NCBI RefSeq assembly: GCF_038002345.1
Contig: NZ_JBBOCJ010000001.1
Coordinates: 3,038,001 to 3,102,000 of the forward strand
DNA: 64,000 nucleotides
Direction: 5' to 3'
Source of the DNA: Paenibacillus sp. FSL M7-0420
Lineage (GTDB): Bacteria; Bacillota; Bacilli; Paenibacillales; Paenibacillaceae
In this document: piece by piece, positions 8,151 to 15,147 of the stretch
Layout of the letters: the number at the start of each line of letters is the position of its first letter
How positions within the stretch are numbered: position 1 is the stretch's first letter
Program-made: the position numbers and the translations under genes
Notes under the pieces: generated by a model
What the model was told of the DNA's origin: nothing
What the model saw: only the letters and a program-made list of their open reading frames with translations
The model's database searches: none

Positions 8151-9152
8151 GTGGAGACATTGGCAAGCAAGGTCCAGCTGCGTCCTCTGGGACGCTCTGA
8201 GTTATCGGTATCGCCGCTTGGCCTGGGCTGCTGGCAGTTCAGCCGGGGCAAAGGATTCGTAGGCCGTTACTGGAGCAATATCACAGACGCGGAGATTCTG
8301 GATATCGTGCGGGTCAGCCTGGAAGGCGGCATGAACTGGGTGGATACGGCAGAAATCTATGGCGGCGGCAAGTCGGAGGAGGCGCTCGCTCATGTACTGG
8401 ATCAGCTTCAGCAGGAAGGCAGCCCGCATGCGGCTCCGCTGATTGCGACCAAATGGTGGCCGATGCTGCGGACGGCAGGCTCCATCACCTCTACTATCGA
8501 CCAGCGCATCGCTTGCCTTGGTGGCAGAGGCATTGATCTGTACCAGATTCACCAGCCGTTCTCGTTATCCTCCATTGCCAGTGAGATGAAGGCAATGGCA
8601 GGACTGGTACAGGCCGGCAAAATCAGGTATGTCGGGGTAAGCAATTATTCCGCCAAGCAAATGACAGAAGCACACCGGCTGCTAAAGACCTACGGTCTGT
8701 CGCTCGTATCCAATCAGGTCAAATATAATCTGCTGCACCGCAGCATCGATCAGAACGGCATCATGGCTGCGGCCAAGGAGCTGGGGATCTCGATCATCGC
8801 CTATTCCCCGCTCCAGCAGGGCATCTTGACCGGCCGTTTCCATAGCGATCCGTCGCAGGTGGCTGCCGTCTCGCGGTCCCGGCGGATGATGTCCGGCCTG
8901 GACGACAAGAGCCTGGCCCGCAGCAAGCCGCTGATCACCTCCCTGACCGCACTGGCTGACAAATACGGGTGCACACCGGGACAGATTGCACTGAATTGGC
9001 TGATTTATTATCATGGCGACACTGTAGTTGCGATTCCCGGCGCGTCCAAGGTCCGTCATGCCCGGGAGAATGTCGGTGCCATGACCTTCCAGCTGGAGAC
9101 GGAGGAGCTGGAGCTGCTGAACGAGGCCTCCTGGGCTGCCTTGAAGAAGTAA
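8151..9152 (+). CDS. Aldo/keto reductase
   Basis: The 333-residue protein has an AKR barrel with the catalytic tetrad visible: Asp and Tyr in WVDTAEIYGGGKSE, Lys in IATKWW and His in DLYQIHQPF. The NADP(H)-binding C-terminal segment includes AIPGASKVRHARENV. It should reduce carbonyl compounds or oxidise alcohols with NADP(H) in the cytosol; the natural substrate is not evident. The start is GTG 8151 just after an AGAAGGA ribosome binding site; an ATG seven bases earlier is out of frame. The small gene at 9179 follows after 26 bases and may be co-transcribed. Confidence 0.92.
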   Translation: METLASKVQLRPLGRSELSVSPLGLGCWQFSRGKGFVGRYWSNITDAEILDIVRVSLEGGMNWVDTAEIYGGGKSEEALAHVLDQLQQEGSPHAAPLIATKWWPMLRTAGSITSTIDQRIACLGGRGIDLYQIHQPFSLSSIASEMKAMAGLVQAGKIRYVGVSNYSAKQMTEAHRLLKTYGLSLVSNQVKYNLLHRSIDQNGIMAAAKELGISIIAYSPLQQGILTGRFHSDPSQVAAVSRSRRMMSGLDDKSLARSKPLITSLTALADKYGCTPGQIALNWLIYYHGDTVVAIPGASKVRHARENVGAMTFQLETEELELLNEASWAALKK

Positions 9153-9178
9153 CCCAATAAGTCTGGTGGTGAACACAA

Positions 9179-9541
9179 ATGAATGAGAAGCATTGGCTCG
9201 TGGTACAGTATCCCTTGAAGAGCGCAAAGGGAAGCAAGCGTGATGAATGGCTTAGAGACAAAGTAACCGAATACCTGAATCTGTTCCTGGCGGATGCCGA
9301 ACTTGGTTATGTAGATGGTTTTGAGCTGGGGAAGGGCGTAGCCGACCCGGCAAAATATGTGCTTAACCTCTTCTGTGTAGTGACGGATGAAGCACGCGGA
9401 ATTGCTATGGTTAAAAGAGTGCTCAAAGAGCACAGGCTTGACTATACCCGCATCAGCATCGCCACGATGCCTTTTGAGGGCGGAGGAACCTATACACTGA
9501 AGTATGCCGCCAAGAAAGGTGTGACTGATTTTTCGTTATAA
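9179..9541 (+). CDS. Hypothetical protein, 120 residues
   Basis: I do not recognise this family. The protein is soluble, with mixed alpha/beta character and no signal peptide or membrane segment. It has a conserved-looking core YLNLFLADAELGYVDGFELGKG and a second segment YVLNLFCVVTDEARGIAMVKRVL ending in a short basic tail. That pattern (acidic N-terminal half, G-x-x-D-G-x-E-L-G-x-G motif) is reminiscent of small single-domain immunity-type proteins, but this is only an impression. It has GGTGGTGA as ribosome binding site, lies 26 bases after the aldo/keto reductase, and is followed directly by repeat copy 1. Confidence 0.7.
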   Translation: MNEKHWLVVQYPLKSAKGSKRDEWLRDKVTEYLNLFLADAELGYVDGFELGKGVADPAKYVLNLFCVVTDEARGIAMVKRVLKEHRLDYTRISIATMPFEGGGTYTLKYAAKKGVTDFSL

Positions 9542-9551
9542 GTCATTCTTA

Positions 9552-9651
9552 AAAATATAAGAAATTATATGTTTCACACGATAACTTGTCCTTCTATTTC
9601 TCGCTGAAACGGTACCGTCCTTACAAAGGACGGCAAAGCCGTTTCCACTTG
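9552..9651 (+). repeat. Structured intergenic repeat, copy 1
   Basis: This is about 100 bases with an AT-rich left part (ATAAGAAATTATATG, then TTTCACACGATAACTTGTCC) and a right part that folds as a two-tier hairpin. The outer stem is GAAACGG/CCGTTTC and the inner stem is CCGTCCTT/AAGGACGG with a three-base loop. The hairpin part is identical, base for base, to the inverted copy at 16064-16162. The copy at 37728-37827 differs inside the hairpin only in the terminal loop. The copy ends with CCACTTG. No coding potential is seen. Confidence 0.85.
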
Positions 9652-9664
9652 TATCAATCAGGGG

Positions 9665-9695
9665 TTGTGTATCACGTAACGTGATACAGTACGAT
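9665..9695 (+). promoter_or_regulatory. MerR-type promoter with 19-bp spacer and dyad operator
   Basis: A -35 element TTGTGT (9665-9670) and a -10 element TACGAT (9690-9695) are separated by 19 bases, the overlong spacing used by MerR-activated promoters. The spacer region carries the dyad GTATCACGT-A-ACGTGATAC (9669-9687), which is perfect apart from its central base. The downstream genes encode an Hsp33-like protein and a MerR regulator, so MerR control of its own operon is the natural reading. The regulator-operator match is inferred from position and geometry. Confidence 0.75.
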
Positions 9696-9715
9696 TGGTG
9701 TAAGAGGTGATAGAA

Positions 9716-10354
9716 ATGAACAATATTGTAAGAATGCTGTCCGTGAACCAAGATTTCAGAATGGCAGTTGCGGATACCCGTCAGATAGCTGTAAAAGCAT
9801 TAAATGCGTTTACCGGCACAACCGGAATGCGCAGCCTTTTGCAGGAGACCATAACGAATTGTGCATTATTATCTTCCATCAATGATGCCCCTTCTAAAAT
9901 AAGTTTTTCTTTCCGCCTTTCTCAAGGCGTCTCAATTTTTTGCCAGATCTCTGATGCGAAGTTTACTATGGAGTATAGTGCTAAAATTAATGAATTTGAC
10001 GGGACAGCCGCTGATCTGTTTGACGATAAATCTGTGGTCTCGGTAACGACAGGGAATTGGGAGACAGGGATACACACTAGTACAGTTGAAGCGTATATGG
10101 ATAGCGTTGTTATGCTGTTTTCTCACTTTACAGTACAGAGCGAGCAGCTTCCAAGTCATATTATACTCGGTGAGGACAATGCTTCCAGGGGGATTTTGAT
10201 GCAGCCCTTACCCTTCGCAGATAACCAATTGATGGGAAAGGCTGCTTATGAACTGGTATATCAAGCTAAGGAATGGGGACAACTGCCTTGGGGGCAGGTT
10301 CCCGGGAGGTTGTCCTGTTTAGCAAAGGTGATCTCAGAAAATACGATAGAGTAG
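9716..10354 (+). CDS. Hsp33-like protein lacking the zinc redox domain
   Basis: The 212-residue protein aligns by eye with the N-terminal and middle parts of Hsp33 (HslO). It has an opening helix/strand region with DTRQIAVKALNAFTGTT, then KISFSFRLSQGVSIFCQISD in place of the substrate-binding sheet, and the family signature SEQLPSHIILGEDNASRGILMQPLP, which matches the SEQ-x-P-S...G-G-F-x-x-Q-x-x-P pattern. The C-terminal C-x-C...C-x-x-C zinc switch of authentic Hsp33 is absent and the protein ends about 80 residues early. ATG 9716 is used because AAGAGG is eight bases upstream. It is followed after five bases by a MerR gene and driven by a MerR-type promoter. It may be a ligand sensor or a redox-independent chaperone; this is inference. 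Confidence 0.7.
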   Translation: MNNIVRMLSVNQDFRMAVADTRQIAVKALNAFTGTTGMRSLLQETITNCALLSSINDAPSKISFSFRLSQGVSIFCQISDAKFTMEYSAKINEFDGTAADLFDDKSVVSVTTGNWETGIHTSTVEAYMDSVVMLFSHFTVQSEQLPSHIILGEDNASRGILMQPLPFADNQLMGKAAYELVYQAKEWGQLPWGQVPGRLSCLAKVISENTIE

Positions 10355-10359
10355 AGTGT

Positions 10360-11046
10360 ATGACTATGGAAAAATACATTAAAACCAAAGAATTTGCAGA
10401 GCTGACTGGGGTTAGTGTGCGTACCTTGCAGTATTATGATGACATAAAGGTTCTCACTCCGGCCTATGTCAATGAGCAGGGGCACCGCTTTTATGACTCA
10501 GATTCCTTCTCCAGCATGTTTGTTATTCTTTCACTTAAAAATATGGGGATGACGCTCAGCGATATTCAGCAATATCTTAACAATGACAGCTTTGACGTCA
10601 GGCTCTTTATCCGTGAGGAAAAAGACAGGATTCAGACAGTGCTATCGGATCTGCAGCTTCGATTCATGCGTCTGTCCGTTCTCGAGGAGAAGGTTAGTGA
10701 GGGACAGGACGTAACCCCTTATATTCTTCCGCTTTTTTCACAGCTGCCGGCTACAGGCGATTCTCCAAAAGGCAAACCGGCTTCCTTTAACCTCAAGCAT
10801 TGGAATACCTTCATCAAGGAATTGAATTTCTGTGCTGAACACCGCTTGTCTGCAAAAGATGATAGAGCGGAAAAATGTGTTCAATACTGGAAAAAGAATG
10901 TTCTTGAGGCAAATCAGGTACCGGAGGATACGGTAAAGAAATCAGAGGCATATTATCAGCAGAATCCGGCGAACACTTTCGGGATCACGCAGGAAAATTA
11001 CCGCTATTTAGTCCAGTTGATTGATGAGTATGATACCGGCTTGTAA
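10360..11046 (+). CDS. MerR-family transcriptional regulator
   Basis: The 228-residue protein has an N-terminal MerR winged helix: YIKTKEFAELTGVSVRTLQYYDDIKVLTPAYVNEQGHRFYD is the HTH and wing, followed by SLKNMGMTLSDIQQYLNN. A coiled-coil dimerisation helix covers about residues 75-120. A C-terminal domain (about 145-228) with HWNTFIKELNFCAEHRL and EAYYQQNPANTFGITQENY weakly resembles the TipAS-type drug-binding helical fold. The likely start is ATG 10360 (ATG 10366 is possible), five bases after the Hsp33-like stop, so the genes form one transcript. It probably binds the dyad at 9669-9687 and controls the pair. Confidence 0.88.
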   Translation: MTMEKYIKTKEFAELTGVSVRTLQYYDDIKVLTPAYVNEQGHRFYDSDSFSSMFVILSLKNMGMTLSDIQQYLNNDSFDVRLFIREEKDRIQTVLSDLQLRFMRLSVLEEKVSEGQDVTPYILPLFSQLPATGDSPKGKPASFNLKHWNTFIKELNFCAEHRLSAKDDRAEKCVQYWKKNVLEANQVPEDTVKKSEAYYQQNPANTFGITQENYRYLVQLIDEYDTGL

Positions 11047-11235
11047 GCCGTAACAAAGAGCATCGATTCTCCATGAGGGGAACCGCTTGCTCTTTTTAAT
11101 TGGATAAATGTATAGCATCCTCACCTAAAATTCAGATAAAACTGTTTAGGATTGGAAAGAGCGGTTTATATAAGGGATAAGATGCTTCGCACTCACGCAA
11201 ATAAGGTGAAGATTATGGAAGGAGGTTGAACTTCA

Positions 11236-11394
11236 ATGAGTATGAGCGTACATAACCTTATGGCTTTTAATCATCAGTTTTTTAGACCTCAGCCTGTTCT
11301 CGACCCCAAAGTGCAGAGACAGGAAGATAAGGTCAAGAGCTTTCAGGAAGTCCTGAACGAGAAGCTGAGCAGCTATGGCGACATGAAGAAATAA
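11236..11394 (+). CDS. Small hypothetical protein, 52 residues
   Basis: A short open frame begins at ATG 11236 after a near-perfect AAGGAGG ribosome binding site ten bases upstream, and is followed by a strong terminator at 11465. The product starts MSMSVHNLMAFNHQFFRPQP and continues as a charged amphipathic helix (QRQEDKVKSFQEVLNEKLSSYGDMKK). There is no membrane segment. A TATAAGGGAT stretch about 60 bases upstream could be the -10 region. I do not recognise the family; the strong translation signals and isolated terminator make it likely to be real. Confidence 0.6.
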   Translation: MSMSVHNLMAFNHQFFRPQPVLDPKVQRQEDKVKSFQEVLNEKLSSYGDMKK

Positions 11395-11464
11395 GTAAGC
11401 AATAGAACCGCAGAACTATTTTATGCAGAAGACATCGCAGCAAATCATAGAGTATTCAGCAAAA

Positions 11465-11511
11465 GCAGCAAAAAGGTGCCTCCCGGAACTCGGAAGGCAC
11501 CTTTTTGCTGC
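11465..11511. terminator. Strong bidirectional terminator
   Basis: GCAGCAAAAAGGTGCCT (11465-11481) and AGGCACCTTTTTGCTGC (11495-11511) form a 17-bp perfect stem carrying A- and T-runs on both sides. It separates the 52-residue gene from the converging HNH gene. Confidence 0.85.
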
Positions 11512-11545
11512 GTCCTGGACATGAGCGCACCTGCCATCCGGCAGG

Positions 11546-11851
11546 TTAACGTTTGCTTCGTACGTGCTTTGATTTGCGCAGCTTCGGTTCCGAGCCCGGC
11601 GCCTGCCGCATGATCCATTTCAGATAAGCGGCAATCTGCGGGTCGCTGCGCAGGCTATCCAGTGTCGTAAGGCCAAGAACAACGAGATCGCTGTTGGTAT
11701 ACAGGGCATGAATCTGCCGGTGGCAAGCCTTGCACAGAAGGGCCGTCGGGAGCAGGCTGCCGCCTTTCTCGCGGGGGATCAGATGATGAACGGTAGTTGC
11801 AAGAGGAGAACGGCCGCACAGCTCACACGTGTCCAAGGCCCGGGCAGTCAT
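11546..11851 (-). CDS. HNH endonuclease-family protein
   Basis: The 101-residue protein has a complete HNH fold: a first zinc pair CELCG, the catalytic HHLIPREKGG motif, a second pair CKACH and then RQIHALYTN. The arrangement matches small stand-alone HNH proteins such as the YisB type of Bacillus, which are chromosomal and of unknown target. The C-terminal 15 residues are strongly basic (KLRKSKHVRSKR) and could hold DNA or RNA. The start lies three bases after the stop of the 70-residue gene upstream on the same strand, so the two are co-transcribed. Nuclease activity is inferred from the motif. Confidence 0.85.
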   Translation of the reverse strand: MTARALDTCELCGRSPLATTVHHLIPREKGGSLLPTALLCKACHRQIHALYTNSDLVVLGLTTLDSLRSDPQIAAYLKWIMRQAPGSEPKLRKSKHVRSKR

Positions 11852-11854
11852 ATC

Positions 11855-12067
11855 TTAAGGCCGGACTTCGAAGAATTCACAGCGGCTGCGCGAGTAATAA
11901 GTCAGATCACTGACCCGCGACTGGATCACAACATCCGAATCCGTGAACCGCACTATAGTAGCGCCGGAATTCACCAGATGGTCATCCTGGAAGACGCGGA
12001 CGGGCAGCTTGCGGTCAATCGCTTCCTGCAGATCCTGGTCAGTGAGTAGTGGTCGGTTGATGGGCAT
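11855..12067 (-). CDS. Small hypothetical protein, 70 residues
   Basis: The protein begins MPINRPLLTDQDLQEAIDRK and is mostly beta-strand in character (VRVFQDDHLVNSGATIVRFTDSDVVIQSR), with a C-terminal YYSRSRCEFFEV. There is no signal or membrane segment. An AAAGGAGA ribosome binding site precedes the ATG at a good distance. It is immediately upstream of the HNH gene with three bases between. The family is not recognised; the small SH3- or Sm-like barrel look of the strand pattern is only an impression. Confidence 0.7.
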   Translation of the reverse strand: MPINRPLLTDQDLQEAIDRKLPVRVFQDDHLVNSGATIVRFTDSDVVIQSRVSDLTYYSRSRCEFFEVRP

Positions 12068-12155
12068 GGAATAAATCTCCTTTAGTTAGGGATAACTTCA
12101 GTTGCAGCAAATACGATCAGTATACCCGTCTGCCTGCCGGAAATCCACTTAACAC

Positions 12156-12557
12156 TTACTTGGTCAGCTCCGTCACTTTATAAGTACAGGAGGACGGAGT
12201 GCCTTGAATATCGTACTGAAGGGTAAGAACCTCATCCTTCCTTTCGGCCTCGACGGAGAAAGCAGGAGCTTCCGGGTTGGTCAGCTGCACCTCAAGGGAC
12301 TGATTTTTGCCGGTTGAATAATTTCCATAAGACATCTGTACAACGTTCCCGCTAGTCTCTTCTATAGAGACGGCGTCTCCAGAAGTAGCAGGGTTCGCAA
12401 CAAAACGGACTGTCGTATAACAGCCTGTGTCTCCGGAAGACAAGGCCCACCTGCCTTCGATGTCTGCTGCGGTGCCTGAGCGCTTCGTGTACCCGTACCA
12501 GCCCAGCGCGGCAATCAGCACAATAAGCACGGGAACTATGATTATTAATTTCTTCAT
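12156..12557 (-). CDS. Membrane-anchored hypothetical protein
   Basis: The 133-residue protein has one N-terminal hydrophobic helix (residues 4-23, LIIIVPVLIVLIAALGWYGY) that looks like an uncleaved anchor, and an extracellular beta-rich domain of about 105 residues containing IEGRWALSSGDTGCYTTVRF and LTLQYDIQGTPSSCTYKVTE. The two cysteines (in GCYTT and SSCTY) could form a disulfide. The pattern suggests a lipocalin-like small domain. AGGAAAGGAG precedes the start. It is divergent from the sugar ABC operon and transcribed alone. Function unknown. Confidence 0.7.
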   Translation of the reverse strand: MKKLIIIVPVLIVLIAALGWYGYTKRSGTAADIEGRWALSSGDTGCYTTVRFVANPATSGDAVSIEETSGNVVQMSYGNYSTGKNQSLEVQLTNPEAPAFSVEAERKDEVLTLQYDIQGTPSSCTYKVTELTK

Positions 12558-12741
12558 CGCTGAAGCTCCTTTCCTGGTAACTAATACATTATTTACCCGC
12601 AGGGAATGGAAGGTAAGCTACTGCACGGGGGATAATCAGAATAATTTCCACCATAAATCGGCAATATGCCTCCTCAAAAAAAATCGTGGCCTACGGTACA
12701 CTAAATCTTGTAAAAGAAACCTTTGAGAGGGGTACAGAGGA

Positions 12742-14094
12742 ATGAAAAAAACAAAGAACCTGGCGCTCGCGCTGGTCTCCATCATGCTCATGAGCTCACT
12801 TGCGGCATGTGGAGGAAATAACAACGGCGGCAACAAGTCTGCGGAAGGAAATACGGGTAACAACGCGTCAAGCACAGCAGCATCCGCAGCTGAAGGAGAC
12901 AAGGCAGAGAAGGTCGAGCTGTCATTCTGGACGCTGGGCAACGTGAACTATGAAGAGCTGGCGGCTGCCTACACCAAGGAACACCCTAACGTAACCATTA
13001 AAATTCAGAATACCGGTGACCAGACGGCCCACCACAACAATCTGACCACAGCACTCTCGGCGGGTTCAGGCGCACCTGACATTTTCCAGCTTGAGATCGG
13101 TTTCATGGAACGCTTCCTGGGAGCCCAGGACAAATTCTACAACCTGAACGACCTCGGAGCCAAAGACATCCAGGCCAACTATCTCGACTGGAAATGGAAG
13201 CAGGCTTCCTCCATCGACGGCAGCTTCCAGCTTGGACTTCCGACGGATATCGGCCCGACAGTAGTCTACTACCGTACTGACCTGGCTGAAGCCGCCGGCC
13301 TGCCGGCCGATCCTGAGGGCTTCGGCGCAGCCATCGATACATGGGACAAATTCGCTACTGTAGCGAAAGCGTTCAAAGACAAGACCGGAAAGTATTTCTC
13401 CGACTTGACCGACCTGACGTACAATGCGCTTCGTGACCAGTCGGCGGACGAGATCTATTTCAGCAAAGCAGACGGCAGCTTCATCGGCGATACCAATCCG
13501 CAGGTGAAGAAAGCATATGATTTTACCGTTAAAGGCATTCAAGAAGGCTGGATCAGCAATGTCATGCTCTGGTCGCCTGAATGGGGCCAAGGCATGAACG
13601 ATGGATCGTTCGCTGTCGTGATGGGTCCGGCCTGGATGGCCGGCAATATCAAGAGCAACGCTCCGGACTCCTCCGGCAAATGGAAAATTGCCCAGCTTCC
13701 TGAGGGCGCCGGTAACTGGGGCGGTTCGTTCATCACGCTGCCGAAGGAAGGCAAGCATTCCAAGGAAGCCTATGATTTCATCCAGTGGCTCGTGAACAAG
13801 GATAACCAGCTGGAATCCTTCAAGACCAAAGGCCTGATGCCTTCTATCCCTGCACTGTACGAAGATCCTGCGTTCGTGGATTTCAAGGATGACTTCTTCG
13901 GCGGACAGCAGACGGCAGTGGAATTCGGCAAAGCGGCTAACCGCGTGAAGCCGGTATACTACGGACCACTGCATGACCAGACCGATACCTTCTTCAAGAA
14001 TGCGCTGAAGAACGTGCTGGAGAAGAAAGCCGATCCGGCCAAAGAGTGGGACGATGCTGTCAAACAGTCAAAAACGCTTGCAGAACGCGGCTAA
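12742..14094 (+). CDS. Sugar ABC transporter substrate-binding lipoprotein
   Basis: The 450-residue protein has a lipoprotein signal (MKKTKNLALALVSIMLMSS followed by lipobox LAAC), a Gly/Asn/Ser-rich linker, and a family 1 solute-binding domain: VELSFWTLGNVNYEELAAAYTKEHPNV at the start, SAGSGAPDIFQLEIG, and AWMAGNIKS late in the protein. It is anchored outside the membrane and delivers an oligosaccharide or sugar to the two permeases that follow. No ATPase gene is present, so a shared MsmX-type ATPase probably powers it, as is common for this family. A stable hairpin separates it from the permeases. Confidence 0.93.
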   Translation: MKKTKNLALALVSIMLMSSLAACGGNNNGGNKSAEGNTGNNASSTAASAAEGDKAEKVELSFWTLGNVNYEELAAAYTKEHPNVTIKIQNTGDQTAHHNNLTTALSAGSGAPDIFQLEIGFMERFLGAQDKFYNLNDLGAKDIQANYLDWKWKQASSIDGSFQLGLPTDIGPTVVYYRTDLAEAAGLPADPEGFGAAIDTWDKFATVAKAFKDKTGKYFSDLTDLTYNALRDQSADEIYFSKADGSFIGDTNPQVKKAYDFTVKGIQEGWISNVMLWSPEWGQGMNDGSFAVVMGPAWMAGNIKSNAPDSSGKWKIAQLPEGAGNWGGSFITLPKEGKHSKEAYDFIQWLVNKDNQLESFKTKGLMPSIPALYEDPAFVDFKDDFFGGQQTAVEFGKAANRVKPVYYGPLHDQTDTFFKNALKNVLEKKADPAKEWDDAVKQSKTLAERG

Positions 14095-14128
14095 CCTGTA
14101 ATATGCGGGGAACAGACTTCCCCAAATG

Positions 14129-14164
14129 TCCGGATTCACGGAGCAATCTCTCTGTGAATCCGGA
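14129..14164 (+). promoter_or_regulatory. Hairpin between binding-protein and permease genes
   Basis: TCCGGATTCAC (14129-14139) and GTGAATCCGGA (14154-14164) form a perfect 11-bp stem, without a T-run, in the 99-base gap. Such intercistronic hairpins commonly protect the binding-protein mRNA and lower permease expression; that role is inferred here. Confidence 0.6.
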
Positions 14165-14193
14165 TTTAGATATGAATTCTCTGGAGGTGTGAC

Positions 14194-15147
14194 ATGGCTG
14201 AGCCCGTAATTACGAGTCCGCATGCCGAGAGCAAACGACCTTTCTTCACTGAACAAAGACGGAGCCGCATCACTGCGTATACTTTCATTTCACCGTTCTT
14301 TATTCTGTTCTCGATATTCGGACTATATCCAATCTTCTTCACATTCTATTTATCGTTCTTCAAGTGGGACGCCTTGGGTCCAATGAAATATGTGGGCTTC
14401 AAAAACTTCGAGCTGATCACCACGGACCCGACGTTCTGGATCTCTTTCAGCAACACGCTGATTATGGGGCTTATGGGTACTGTGCCGCAGGTTATGCTTG
14501 CGCTGCTTCTGGCGGTGCTGCTGCATTCGGGGATGACCCGGTTCAAGAAGACCTTCCGCATCCTCTATTTCATGCCGAATATCACTTCGATCGTGGCGGT
14601 TACGCTGGTATTCAGTACGCTGTTCGGCAATAACGGGATGATCAACTGGCTGCTTAACGGAATCGGGGTAGAGAGCATGGCCTTCAATTCCGGCTGGTGG
14701 GGGGTCAAAATTGCCATCTCCACGATGGTCATGTGGCGCTGGACGGGCTACAATGCGATCCTGTTCCTCTCGGGCCTGCAGAGTATTCCGATGGATCTGT
14801 ACGAATCGGCCAAAATCGACGGGGCCAACCGCAGACAGCAGCTTTTCTTCATTACACTGCCCCTGCTTAAGCCGTTCATTATCTTCGTGTCCCTGCAATC
14901 CACCATTGGTGCGCTGCAGCTCTTCACCGAGCCTTATGTCTTCCTCGGCCAATCCGGCACCGGATCTACCCGGCAGGAAGGGATTACGATGGTTACTTAT
15001 TTGTACAGTGAGGCCTTCCGCAACGGCTTCTTCGGCACAGCGGCGGCTACAGCGGTTCTGCTGTTCCTCGTTACGATTCTGTTCTCTGTCCTCAATATGC
15101 TGATCTCCAGAGGCGGCGGCAGACAGACTGGAGGGAAAAAAGCGTGA
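14194..15147 (+). CDS. Sugar ABC transporter permease (UgpA/LacF type)
   Basis: The 317-residue protein has six predicted transmembrane helices, starting with TAYTFISPFFILFSIFGLYPIFFTFYLSF. The inner-membrane permease signature (EAA loop) near residue 205 reads LYESAKIDGANRRQQLFFITLPLLKP. It forms the membrane channel with the next permease. The stop overlaps the start of the second permease by four bases. A ribosome binding site (GGAGGTG) precedes ATG 14194. The substrate is a carbohydrate by family, unspecified. Confidence 0.93.
   Translation: MAEPVITSPHAESKRPFFTEQRRSRITAYTFISPFFILFSIFGLYPIFFTFYLSFFKWDALGPMKYVGFKNFELITTDPTFWISFSNTLIMGLMGTVPQVMLALLLAVLLHSGMTRFKKTFRILYFMPNITSIVAVTLVFSTLFGNNGMINWLLNGIGVESMAFNSGWWGVKIAISTMVMWRWTGYNAILFLSGLQSIPMDLYESAKIDGANRRQQLFFITLPLLKPFIIFVSLQSTIGALQLFTEPYVFLGQSGTGSTRQEGITMVTYLYSEAFRNGFFGTAAATAVLLFLVTILFSVLNMLISRGGGRQTGGKKA

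Noticed and set aside
13066..13974. Minus-strand 302-residue frame over the sugar-binding protein gene
   Set aside because: It is antisense to a clear lipoprotein gene, without ribosome binding site or motifs.
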